Source: Inediibacterium massiliense (GTDB taxonomy: Bacteria; Bacillota; Clostridia; Peptostreptococcales; Thermotaleaceae). From it: a stretch of DNA of 64,000 bases. The notes beneath the pieces were generated by a model. That model saw nothing but the letters and a program-made list of their open reading frames with translations, did no database searches and had not been told where the DNA came from. The stretch is taken from positions 217,406-281,405 of the forward strand of contig NZ_LN876585.1 in NCBI RefSeq assembly GCF_001282725.1. Reading direction: 5' to 3'. How positions within the stretch are numbered: the first letter of the stretch is position 1; each line of letters begins with the position of its first letter. Below, in pieces: positions 24,734-33,065 of this stretch. The translations under genes were made by a program, and so were the position numbers.

Positions 24734-27127
24734 ATGTTAAAAAAATATGGAGTTTTAGTAGACAAGCTAAAAAATAAATGTGATGTGGATTGTTTTGAAT
24801 TTGAAACAACAAGGGATCTATATCCTTTGTATGGAATTATTGGACAAAATAGGGCTTCGGAGGCGCTGGAGTTTGGATTGGGAATGAAGAGAAAAGGATA
24901 TAATATTTTTGTATCAGGAGAAAGCGGAACAGGAAAAAATAGTTATGTATTAGCTATTACACAAAAAAAAGCAGAACGTAGAAAGATACCAGATGATTGG
25001 GTTTATGTATATAATTTTAAAAATCCAGACAGTCCAATGGCTCTTTCTTTAAACAGTGGAATGGGTATTTTGTTTAAAAAAGATATAGAAGAAATGATTG
25101 AGGTTTTAAAAAAGGAAGTTCCTAAAGTATTTACCACAAAAGAATACGAAAATCAAAAAACTGTACTCATTCAGGAATTTGAAAATTATACACAAGAAGT
25201 GATAGGTGATTTAAATGAACTAGCCAAACAATATGATTTTACATTTGAACAAACAGACAAAGGACTGATGAGCGTTCCACTAAAAGAAGGACGTCCTATG
25301 AGTCAAGAAGAATATCAAAGCTTGACTTCAGAAGAAATAGAAGATTTAAGAGAAAATACAAATGAACTAAGTATAGAGACAGTAGAAATATTTAATAGGT
25401 TAAGGAGCTTAGAAGAGGAATATAGAAGTGATCTGAAAAAGTTAGATGTAAAAATGTCATCTGATTTACTCAATTTTCATATTCATCCGATAGAAGAGAA
25501 ATTCAAAGGAAATTTGTGCATAAAAGAATATTTAAAGGATTTAAAGGAAGATATTATAGAACATATACAAAAATTTAAAAAAGATAAAAAAGAAATCAAC
25601 AATCCTTTTGCTATTTTAGATGTAAGATCAACAGAAGCTTTTTTTGATCGATATGAAGTAAATTTATTTATTGATCATAGTCAAATGAAAGGGGCTCCTA
25701 TTGTAAATGAAACCAATCCTAATTATTATAATTTGATTGGAAGAATTGAATATAAAAATGAATTAGGTGCTTTGAAAACAGATTTTACTCAAATTAAACC
25801 AGGTGCACTGCATCGAGCAAATGGAGGGTATTTAATTTTACAAGCTAAAGATCTTTTATCTAATCTCTTTGCGTGGAATGCTCTCAAAAGAGCTTTAAAA
25901 ACAAATCAAATTGTAATAGAAGGTTTAGATAAACAAATAGGATATGTAGTTACATCTACTTTAAAGCCGGAGCCTATTCCGTTAGATGTAAAAGTAATTA
26001 TCATAGGAGATGCCTATACATATTATCTTCTGTATCAATATGATGAAGATTTTAAGAAGCTTTTTAAAATTATGGCAGATTTTGATATAGAAATGAAGAG
26101 AAACGAAGAGAATGTACATAAAATGGCAAGATTTATTGCAACTCATTGTGAAAAAGAAGGTTTAAAGCATTTTGATAAAAAAGCAGTAGGAAGAGTTATT
26201 GAATACAGTTGTCGTCTTTCTGACCATCAAAACAAATTGAGTTCAAGATTTAATCAAGTGGTAGAAATATTGTATGAAGCAGATCAATTTGCAGAAATAG
26301 CAGGATCAGACATTGTAAAGCTTGAACATATCCAAAAGGCTATTGAACAAAAAATTTATAGAAATAATAAATATGAAGAAAAAGTATTAGAAATGTTTGA
26401 TCAAGGAGTATATCTTTTAGATGTAGAAGGAGAAAAAGTAGGTCAAATTAATGGACTAGCAGTTACAGGTACAGGAGAATATTCCTTTGGAAAACCAAGT
26501 AAAATCACGGTATCTACTTATACAGGAGAAGCAGGGATTATTAATATAGAAAGAGAAGTCAAAAAAAGTGGAAGTATTCATGATAAAGGGGTACTGATTT
26601 TAAATGGGTATTTAGGAGAGAAATTTGCACAGAAAAAACCATTATCACTATCTGCTAGTATTGTATTTGAACAATTGTATTCTGGAGTAGATGGAGATAG
26701 TGCTTCTAGTACAGAGCTATATGCATTATTATCTAGTTTAGCTAAGGTACCTATTAAACAATATATAGCAGTTACAGGGTCTGTCAATCAAAGAGGAGAA
26801 ATTCAGCCTATAGGAGGAGTCAATGAAAAGATAGAAGGATTTTTTAAAGTATGCAAATTAAAAGGATTAACAGGAAAACAAGGAGTTATGATTCCACATC
26901 AAAATGTAGTCAATTTAATGCTTTCTGATGAAGTAATTCAAGCTGTAGAAAATAATATGTTTCATATTTATGCAGTATCTACTATAGAAGAGGGAATAGA
27001 AGTTTTGACAGGAAAAGAAGCAGGAAAATTAAAAGAAGATGGAAATTATACAGAGAAAAGTGTGTTTGATCTTGTGAGTAGAAGACTTGAGGAGTTTTCA
27101 AAAGAAACAAAAGCAGCAAAGTCATAA
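24734..27127 (+). CDS. Lon-like ATP-dependent protease (AAA_32 / LonB-C-type)
   Basis: 797 residues. An N-terminal AAA+ part has Walker A GESGTGKN near 62-69; a long insertion of charged helices (about 120-290) is followed by the LonB AAA_32 region (HRANGGYLILQAKDLL, VKVIIIGD) and the C-terminal S16 protease domain. Catalytic Ser656 is in GDSASS and Lys699 in GGVNEKIEGF; the 43-residue spacing equals that in classical Lon. ATG 24734 has GGAGGAG just upstream; an in-frame GTG at 24719 overlaps that site. Oddly, the final codons and the TAA stop (27125-27127) lie inside repeat copy 4, so insertion of the repeat has reset the C-terminus. Confidence 0.92.
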   Translation: MLKKYGVLVDKLKNKCDVDCFEFETTRDLYPLYGIIGQNRASEALEFGLGMKRKGYNIFVSGESGTGKNSYVLAITQKKAERRKIPDDWVYVYNFKNPDSPMALSLNSGMGILFKKDIEEMIEVLKKEVPKVFTTKEYENQKTVLIQEFENYTQEVIGDLNELAKQYDFTFEQTDKGLMSVPLKEGRPMSQEEYQSLTSEEIEDLRENTNELSIETVEIFNRLRSLEEEYRSDLKKLDVKMSSDLLNFHIHPIEEKFKGNLCIKEYLKDLKEDIIEHIQKFKKDKKEINNPFAILDVRSTEAFFDRYEVNLFIDHSQMKGAPIVNETNPNYYNLIGRIEYKNELGALKTDFTQIKPGALHRANGGYLILQAKDLLSNLFAWNALKRALKTNQIVIEGLDKQIGYVVTSTLKPEPIPLDVKVIIIGDAYTYYLLYQYDEDFKKLFKIMADFDIEMKRNEENVHKMARFIATHCEKEGLKHFDKKAVGRVIEYSCRLSDHQNKLSSRFNQVVEILYEADQFAEIAGSDIVKLEHIQKAIEQKIYRNNKYEEKVLEMFDQGVYLLDVEGEKVGQINGLAVTGTGEYSFGKPSKITVSTYTGEAGIINIEREVKKSGSIHDKGVLILNGYLGEKFAQKKPLSLSASIVFEQLYSGVDGDSASSTELYALLSSLAKVPIKQYIAVTGSVNQRGEIQPIGGVNEKIEGFFKVCKLKGLTGKQGVMIPHQNVVNLMLSDEVIQAVENNMFHIYAVSTIEEGIEVLTGKEAGKLKEDGNYTEKSVFDLVSRRLEEFSKETKAAKS

Positions 27128-27305
27128 AAAACGTAACTAAATTTTCAAATTTGGAAAATATGTAGAAACGGGAAAAAATAGCATTACAAACTCGCTATGC
27201 TCAAACAGTGTAATGCTAACCATTTTTTCCCTTATTCTATATTTTCACAAATTCTCAATAATTGTTACTTACTTTTTATGACTTTACTAAAATATACTTT
27301 GTTTT
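27116..27305 (+). repeat. Palindromic repeat, copy 4, fused to the ends of two convergent genes
   Basis: Left end GCAAAGTCATAAAAAACGT overlaps the end of the Lon-like gene and right end TTTTTATGACTTTACTAAAATATACTTTG touches the stop of the minus-strand cyclo-ligase gene at 27304. The AGCATTACA...TGTAATGCT core is present. Unlike the five other full copies it has no flanking duplicated hairpins. Confidence 0.88.
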
Positions 27306-27873
27306 ATTTACAAGTAATGATTTCTTTTTCTGTAAGGATATAATCTAGTGGATAATCTAGTGGATGGGTAGGAACCTTATCAATAATTTGAAGGTCAAAG
27401 GCCAATCCAATAGAAATAATAGGATGATGAATCCTTTGAAAAAATCGATCATAATATCCTGCTCCATATCCAATTCTAAAGCCGAACCGGTCAAAGGCAA
27501 CTCCAGGAACTAATACTAAATCAATTGTTTTAGGATCTACTTCTCTAATAAAATTCTCTTTAGGTTCTAAAATTCCATAAGTACTTACATAAAGCTCCTT
27601 TTGAGGGTCTTTTAACTCTGATAAAAGGAGTTGCTTTGTCTCTTTGATACTAATAGGAAGAATAACCTTTTTGTTTTGAGATAAAAGGTCTTCTATGATT
27701 TTATCTGTTTTTACTTCATTTCTAAAGTCCATATAAACCATAACATTTTTAGCATTGTTATAGATAGAAAGACTTTTTAGGTGTTTAAAAATTTCACTGC
27801 TTTTTTGTGTGACCTCTTCTACAGAAAGGTCTTTTCTTTTTTTAAGAATATTTTTACGAATATTTTCTTTCAT
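27304..27873 (-). CDS. 5-formyltetrahydrofolate cyclo-ligase
   Basis: Converts 5-formyl-THF to 5,10-methenyl-THF with ATP, returning folate to the one-carbon pool. About 189 residues, normal length. Motifs are an N-terminal KENIRKNILKKRKDLS, the MVYMDFRNEV strand, LVLVPGVAFDRFGFRIGYGAGYYDRF (Gly-rich ATP-binding loop; quoted in part as RIGYGAGYYDRF) and the final LDYPLDYILTEKE. I chose the ATG at 27873, preceded on the minus strand by AAGGGAG; an upstream GTG at 27882 overlaps that site. It is convergent with the Lon-like gene, with repeat copy 4 between the stop codons. Confidence 0.93.
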   Translation of the reverse strand: MKENIRKNILKKRKDLSVEEVTQKSSEIFKHLKSLSIYNNAKNVMVYMDFRNEVKTDKIIEDLLSQNKKVILPISIKETKQLLLSELKDPQKELYVSTYGILEPKENFIREVDPKTIDLVLVPGVAFDRFGFRIGYGAGYYDRFFQRIHHPIISIGLAFDLQIIDKVPTHPLDYPLDYILTEKEIITCK

Positions 27874-27980
27874 AAAATACACTCCCTTTCAAATGAATTC
27901 TTAGTTTATTGTATCATTTCTTATAGGGAAGAAAAAAGGAGTATATGGTAGAAAAATGAACAAGAAGAAATCCATTGGAT

Positions 27981-28009
27981 TTGGAAATTTCACAAAATCA
28001 TAATATAAT
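27981..28009 (+). promoter_or_regulatory. Promoter for the ftsEX operon
   Basis: TTGGAA (27981-27986) and TATAAT (28004-28009) with a 17-base spacer, leaving a leader of about 110 bases before ftsE. Confidence 0.6.
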
Positions 28010-28125
28010 ATATAAAGGACTGTTTTTTTTGGACAAATAATACTATAGACCTAAAAAGATTATTTGAAATATGCAGGAAATGAAAAGATATATGTAGAAT
28101 TATAGATAAAGTAGGGGTTGATTGT

Positions 28126-28812
28126 ATGATAAATCTAATAAATATTACCAAACAATATGCAAAAGATACGATTGCACTTTCTAATGTAAATATAAAAATA
28201 GAAAAAGGAGATTTTGCATTTATAGTAGGGTCTAGTGGGGCTGGAAAATCTACTTTTATAAAATTACTATTAAAAGAAATTGAGCCTACAAAAGGGAAAA
28301 TCATCATAGATGGAATAGATATTACAAAATTAAGTAATAGAAAAGTTCCTTATTTAAGAAGAAAAATGGGTGTGATTTTTCAGGATTTTAGACTTTTACC
28401 AAATAAGACAGTATATGAAAATGTAGCGTTTGCTATGGAGATTATTGGATCAAGTTCAAAGGAAATAAGAAGACAAGTACCAACTATTTTAGCTATGGTG
28501 GGGCTTAGTGGAAAAGCAAAAATGTATCCTCATGAACTCTCAGGAGGAGAACAGCAAAGAGTGTCTATTGCAAGGGCTATTGTAAATAATCCATCTGTAC
28601 TTATTGCGGACGAGCCAACAGGAAATTTAGACCCAGATACAGCATGGGAAATTATGAAGCTTATCAAACAAATCAATAGAAGAGGTACAACTGTAGTGAT
28701 GGCTACACATGCCAAAGAAATTGTAGATATGATGCAGCAAAGAGTTATTGCTATCGAAGGAGGAAAAATCGTAAGAGACGATCAGAAAGGTGTGTATGGC
28801 TATGAAGAGTAG
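28126..28812 (+). CDS. ftsE: Cell-division ATP-binding protein FtsE
   Basis: ABC-type ATPase that with FtsX controls a peptidoglycan hydrolase at the cell surface. Walker A is GSSGAGKST (about 36-44), the signature is LSGGEQQRVSIARA, and Walker B is VLIADEPTGNLD, followed by the H-loop in TTVVMATHAKE. 228 residues is typical. The gene overlaps ftsX and is followed by an M23 peptidase, the usual arrangement in Gram-positive bacteria. Confidence 0.97.
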   Translation: MINLINITKQYAKDTIALSNVNIKIEKGDFAFIVGSSGAGKSTFIKLLLKEIEPTKGKIIIDGIDITKLSNRKVPYLRRKMGVIFQDFRLLPNKTVYENVAFAMEIIGSSSKEIRRQVPTILAMVGLSGKAKMYPHELSGGEQQRVSIARAIVNNPSVLIADEPTGNLDPDTAWEIMKLIKQINRRGTTVVMATHAKEIVDMMQQRVIAIEGGKIVRDDQKGVYGYEE

Positions 28813-29701
28813 TAATACCTCTATGTATATGTTCAAGCAAGGGTTAAAAGGATTTTGGAGAAATAGAGTAATGGGGATTGTAGCCATAGCATCCATAGCC
28901 TCTATGCTTACCATTTTAGGAATTGTATTTATGTTAGTACTCAATATCAATAGTTTAGCAGAAGATGCAAAAAAACAATTTGATTCTATTCCAATATATT
29001 TAAAAAATGATTTAACTGAAAGTCAAATAGAAGATATGGGATCTATTATAAAGAATATTGAAGGAGTAGAAAGAGTAGATTTTTTATCTAAAGAAGAAGC
29101 TTTAGATAATATGAAAAAGAAATGGGGGGAAAATGGATATCTTTTAGAAGGACTAGAAAAAAATCCATTACCTAATAGTTATATTATCAAATTAAAAGAT
29201 ATTAATGATGCAGAAAATGTAGTAACAAAAGTACAAGGGTTAGAAGGTTTGGAAGAAATAAAATATCATAAGGATATTATTGAAAAGCTTCTTAAAATTA
29301 CAGACTTTATTAGAACCATAGGGATTTTTATTATAGGAGCTCTAATTCTTATTTCTATGTTTGTAGTAGCCAATACTATTAAACTTACAGTTATGGCAAG
29401 AAATAAGGAAATTAACATTATGAAATATGTAGGAGCTACCAATTGGTTTATTCGTTGGCCTTTTTTAATAGAAGGAATGATGATAGGATTGTTTGGATCT
29501 TTAATAGCATTAGGAATTGTAGGGGCTGGATATAAAAAATTATTTGATGTGATTACTCAAAAGCTATATGTAATGTTTACTGCATATATGATCCCTGCTC
29601 CTATTGTAATTGAAAGTATAACCATAATATTTATTGTATTAGGTGTGGGAATTGGAGCGTTAGGAAGTATATTTTCTATGAGAAAATTCTTAAAAGTATA
29701 A
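28796..29701 (+). CDS. ftsX: Cell-division membrane protein FtsX
   Basis: About 301 residues: one N-terminal transmembrane helix (about 25-47), an extracytoplasmic domain (about 50-170) and three C-terminal helices of the FtsX/MacB permease type (VVANTIKLTVMARNKEINIM and WPFLIEGMMIGLFG between them). It couples FtsE ATP hydrolysis to an outside hydrolase. The start is at ATG 28796 or 28802 inside the end of ftsE, with AAAGG upstream; GTG 28790 is also in frame. Confidence 0.95.
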   Translation: MAMKSSNTSMYMFKQGLKGFWRNRVMGIVAIASIASMLTILGIVFMLVLNINSLAEDAKKQFDSIPIYLKNDLTESQIEDMGSIIKNIEGVERVDFLSKEEALDNMKKKWGENGYLLEGLEKNPLPNSYIIKLKDINDAENVVTKVQGLEGLEEIKYHKDIIEKLLKITDFIRTIGIFIIGALILISMFVVANTIKLTVMARNKEINIMKYVGATNWFIRWPFLIEGMMIGLFGSLIALGIVGAGYKKLFDVITQKLYVMFTAYMIPAPIVIESITIIFIVLGVGIGALGSIFSMRKFLKV

Positions 29702-29714
29702 AGGGGGATAGAAA

Positions 29715-30842
29715 ATGGACAAAGGCTTTAAAAAATCTTTATTATTAATAGGGGTTATCCTTTCTTTATTGATTAGCCCTACCTTTGCTCAAAATGTAAC
29801 TAGTGATCAAAAGAAATTAGATAATGTCAATAAAGAAATTAATAATGCACAGAAAAAGCTAAGAGAGAATAAACAAAAAGAAATAAGTTTATCTACACAA
29901 ATTAAGCAATTAGATGAAAAGATTTATCATACAGAACAAGAACTAGCTCAAATAGATCAAGAAGTAAACATTACAAAAAAGAAAATTAATGTTACTCAAA
30001 ATGAATTACAAAAGGCAGAAAATAATATAGAAAATAAAAATGATACATTAAATGCAAGATTAAGAGTCATGTATAAAAATGGAGATATGGGTTATGCAGA
30101 AGTTTTGTTAAATTCTGAAAGCATTATAGATCTTTTATCTAATTTAGATATGGTTAAAAAGATATTTTCTCAAGATATGGATCTTTTAGCTTATATGAAA
30201 GGACAAAGAGATGATATAGCCACCAAGAAAAAAATATTAGAAACTCATAGAAGTAAAATGGTTGCTATGATGAGCACTATGCAGTCTAAACAAAAGGAGT
30301 TACAAGTAAGTAGAGGAGAGGCACATCGAATCAGAGGACAAATTCAAAATGATTCAAAGGAATTAGAAAAACAAGTAGATGAACTCAATGATTATGCAGA
30401 AAAAATTGTAGCAGAAATCAGAAAAAAACAATCTACAGGGAAATATGTAGGAGGAAAACTTGCTTGGCCAGCTCCAGGATATACAAGAATTACTTCTCCA
30501 TATGGATATAGAATTCATCCAATACTTAAAAGAAAAAAAATGCATACAGGAATTGATATAGGAATTCCGGCAGGGAAAAGTGTAGTAGCTGCTGGAGATG
30601 GAGTAGTTATGAGTGCAGGAACATTAGGGGCATATGGAAAGGCGGTAACTATTGATCATGGAGGAGGAATTGTTACTTTATATGCTCATAATTCAAGTCT
30701 TTTGGTTTCAGAAGGACAAAAAATCACAAGAGGACAAGTTATTGCAAAGGCTGGAAGTACAGGACGAGCAACAGGACCTCACCTTCATTTTGAGGTTAGA
30801 AAAAATGGAAAATATACAGATCCAATTCCATGGGTAAAATAG
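29715..30842 (+). CDS. Exported M23-family peptidoglycan hydrolase with coiled coil (EnvC/PcsB-like partner of FtsEX)
   Basis: 375 residues: signal peptide ending near TFA, a long coiled coil (about 30-240) rich in Lys/Glu/Gln/Leu heptads, and a C-terminal M23 LytM-type domain (about 255-370). Zinc ligands are visible in KKMHTGIDIGIPAG (His and Asp) and GPHLHFEVRKNG (His-x-His). Its position 13 bp after ftsX and the coiled coil indicate the hydrolase activated by FtsEX during division. All metal ligands appear present, so it should be active rather than a degenerate activator. Confidence 0.93.
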   Translation: MDKGFKKSLLLIGVILSLLISPTFAQNVTSDQKKLDNVNKEINNAQKKLRENKQKEISLSTQIKQLDEKIYHTEQELAQIDQEVNITKKKINVTQNELQKAENNIENKNDTLNARLRVMYKNGDMGYAEVLLNSESIIDLLSNLDMVKKIFSQDMDLLAYMKGQRDDIATKKKILETHRSKMVAMMSTMQSKQKELQVSRGEAHRIRGQIQNDSKELEKQVDELNDYAEKIVAEIRKKQSTGKYVGGKLAWPAPGYTRITSPYGYRIHPILKRKKMHTGIDIGIPAGKSVVAAGDGVVMSAGTLGAYGKAVTIDHGGGIVTLYAHNSSLLVSEGQKITRGQVIAKAGSTGRATGPHLHFEVRKNGKYTDPIPWVK

Positions 30843-30865
30843 AGGAATTCTTACATACGAATTCT
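30843..30865 (+). terminator. Left hairpin of repeat copy 5
   Basis: AGGAATTC, short loop, GAATTCT right after the M23 stop; lacks a T tract. Its counterpart is at 31071-31100. Confidence 0.45.
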
Positions 30866-31070
30866 GAAATTTGTAGACAAAGTCATAAAAAACGTCACTC
30901 ATTTTCGAATTTGGAAAATATATAGAAGCAGTCGAAAATAGCATTACAAACTCGCTATGCTCAAACAGTGTAATGCTAATGATTTTCTCCTTTATTCTAT
31001 ATTTCCATAAATTCTTAATGAATGTTCCTTGTTTTTATGACTTTGCTAAAATATAATAGATTTATAATTC
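30866..31070 (+). repeat. Palindromic terminator-nested repeat, copy 5
   Basis: Full copy, left end TTTGTAGACAAAGTCATAAAA and core AGCATTACA...TGTAATGCT; the right arm is slightly diverged (ATATTTCCATAAATT). It sits between a decayed and an intact version of a GGAATTCTTA...GAATTCC hairpin. Confidence 0.88.
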
Positions 31071-31100
31071 GGGGAATTCTTATATAAGAATTCCTTTTTA
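31071..31100 (+). terminator. Right hairpin of repeat copy 5
   Basis: GGGGAATTCTTATA / TATAAGAATTCC followed by TTTTTA; a strong terminator, better than the left copy at 30843-30865. Confidence 0.75.
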
Positions 31101-31122
31101 TATTGATAAGAAGGGAGAAAAT

Positions 31123-32226
31123 ATGAGTTTTTATAAATTTGGTGATTATGAAAATGTAAGTAGTAAAGTTATAAAAGAGATACAAATAAATTTGATAGAT
31201 TGGTATATGAAAAATCATAGAAAGCTTCCTTGGAGGGAAAATCAAAATCCATATTATATATGGATCTCAGAAGTGATGCTTCAACAAACTAGAGTAGAGA
31301 CAGTTATTCCTTATTTTTTAAATTTTATAAATAAGTTTCCAAATATAAAAGCTTTAGCAAATGCCAATGAAGAAGATGTACTAAAGGCTTGGGAAGGCCT
31401 TGGGTATTATAGTAGGGCAAAGAATCTTCATAGGGGAGCTAAAATGATTTGTGATGAATTTTTAGGATTGATTCCTAAAAATCAGAAGGAAATCCAAAAA
31501 ATAATAGGGATAGGGCCCTATACAGCAGGAGCTATTCTTAGTATTGCTTATGATCAACCAGTCCCAGCAGTAGATGGAAATGTGATGAGAGTATTTTCAA
31601 GACTATTTTATATAAAAGAGGATATAGGAGCAAATAAGACAAGAAAGGAAATGGAAAGATTAGGAGAGGTTTTAGTGAGTAGAGAAAATCCTTCTTTTTT
31701 CAATCAAGCTCTTATGGAGCTTGGAGCTATGATTTGTATTCCTAAAAACCCTAAATGCATAGCTTGTCCATTATTTTCTCAGTGTATGGGGAGAAAATTA
31801 GGAGTACAACATACTCTTCCAATAAAAAATAAAAAAATAAAAAAAAGAGAAGTAAATTTAGAAGTTGCTCTCCTTTGGAATGAAAATAAATTTTTTATTG
31901 TAAAAAGATCTTCGCAAGGACTTTTAGCTAATTTATGGGCACTTCCCAGTGTAGAGAGAGAAAAAAATATAGAAGAAGGGAAAACTATTATTTTAGAACT
32001 TGAAGAAAATTATGGGATGATTGTGGAAAAAGAAAAATTCTTATTTCAAAAGGAACATATTTTTACTCATTTAAAATGGAATATGAAGGTTTATCTATAC
32101 AAACTTATAAAAAGTAGTATAGTAGAATATCCAGAGAATGGATGGATTGATAAGGAGGAGATTGAAAAATATACTTTTCCAACAGCTTTTATGAAAATTT
32201 TAAAAGAAATAAAAAAACTTGTTTAA
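31123..32226 (+). CDS. mutY: A/G-specific adenine DNA glycosylase
   Basis: Removes adenine mispaired with 8-oxoguanine. Residues 20-230 hold the HhH-GPD fold: catalytic Glu in WISEVMLQQTRVETV, the hairpin GIGPYTAGAI, catalytic Asp in VDGNVMRVFSR, and the [4Fe-4S] loop with spacing C-x6-C-x2-C-x5-C (CIPKNPKCIACPLFSQC). The C-terminal NUDIX-like domain (about 240-360) recognises 8-oxoG. 367 residues is normal. ATG follows AAGGGAG. Confidence 0.97.
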   Translation: MSFYKFGDYENVSSKVIKEIQINLIDWYMKNHRKLPWRENQNPYYIWISEVMLQQTRVETVIPYFLNFINKFPNIKALANANEEDVLKAWEGLGYYSRAKNLHRGAKMICDEFLGLIPKNQKEIQKIIGIGPYTAGAILSIAYDQPVPAVDGNVMRVFSRLFYIKEDIGANKTRKEMERLGEVLVSRENPSFFNQALMELGAMICIPKNPKCIACPLFSQCMGRKLGVQHTLPIKNKKIKKREVNLEVALLWNENKFFIVKRSSQGLLANLWALPSVEREKNIEEGKTIILELEENYGMIVEKEKFLFQKEHIFTHLKWNMKVYLYKLIKSSIVEYPENGWIDKEEIEKYTFPTAFMKILKEIKKLV

Positions 32227-32305
32227 AAAATTTTTTATAAGGTATATATATGAATGTGAGAGATCATAAAAATAAAATATTTAATATATATTAGGAGGAG
32301 ATTTT

Positions 32306-32797
32306 ATGACAAACAAAACTTTAGAAAATTTAATGGCAGCTTTTGCTGGAGAATCACAAGCAAACAGAAAGTATCTTGCATATGCAAAAAAAGCAGAAAA
32401 AGAAGGAAAAGTAAATGCCGCAAAATTATTTAGAGCAGCTGCAGATGCAGAAACTCTTCATGCACATAAGCATTTTGAAGTAGCAGGAAAAATAAAATCT
32501 ACAAAAGAAAATTTAGAAGATGCAGTAAATGGAGAAACTTATGAGTTTAAGGATATGTATCCAGAATTTTTAGAAGTGGCAAAAGAAGAAGAAAATAAAG
32601 AAGCAATCAGAACTTTTGAATATGCATTAAAAGCAGAAGAAGTGCATGCAAAGCTTTATGAAGAAGCGCTACAAAATGTAGATCAAGAAGAAGAAGTATT
32701 TTATTATCTTTGTCCAGTCTGTGGAAACATTGAAAAATCAGTTCCAGGAAAATGCTTTATTTGCGGAGTACCAGGAGATAAATTTATTAAATACTAA
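32306..32797 (+). CDS. rbr: Rubrerythrin
   Basis: Non-haem diiron peroxidase protecting anaerobes from hydrogen peroxide. The N-terminal ferritin-like four-helix domain carries ligand motifs FAGESQANRKY, DAETLHAHKHF and EYALKAEEVHAKLYEE (ExxH pairs). The C-terminal rubredoxin-like module is short, with CPVCG and CFICG knuckles (about 132-155) for a mononuclear iron. 163 residues is at the short end. AGGAGGAG precedes the ATG and a terminator follows, so it is monocistronic. A peroxide-responsive regulator (PerR) would be the expected control, but I cannot identify a clear operator. Confidence 0.94.
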   Translation: MTNKTLENLMAAFAGESQANRKYLAYAKKAEKEGKVNAAKLFRAAADAETLHAHKHFEVAGKIKSTKENLEDAVNGETYEFKDMYPEFLEVAKEEENKEAIRTFEYALKAEEVHAKLYEEALQNVDQEEEVFYYLCPVCGNIEKSVPGKCFICGVPGDKFIKY

Positions 32798-32825
32798 AGA
32801 CAGGTGTATTATACCTGTCTTTTTA
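32796..32825 (+). terminator. Terminator after rubrerythrin
   Basis: AAAGACAGGTGTA, TT, ATACCTGTCTTTTTA. The following 240 bases to 33065 are AT-rich with no supportable gene; they should contain the atoE promoter. Confidence 0.88.
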
Positions 32826-33065
32826 TATATTTTAAAAAAGTTTATTTATAAATTTTTTTATGGAAAGATTTTCTTACAAAAAATAAAGGATTTTGACAAT
32901 AAAATAACAAAAACAAGAAAATTTTCAGATATTAATGATTATTTAAAAGAAAAACGTTTTTTACAAAGGTTGAATTTTATAGTCAGTATGATACCATAGA
33001 AATATATGGAATTTAATGTATGATATATGCATTAAAATATAATTCCTAAAAGGAGGCGGTTTACA

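Noticed and set aside
146..31070. Regularly recurring repeats considered as a CRISPR array
   Set aside because: Copies are ~200 bp, kilobases apart and separated by ordinary genes; no short direct repeats with uniform spacers and no cas genes are present.
32721..32999. Open frame overlapping the end of rubrerythrin in another frame
   Set aside because: It runs through a strong terminator and is Lys/Phe/Ile-rich noise in AT-rich spacer; it has no ribosome binding site.
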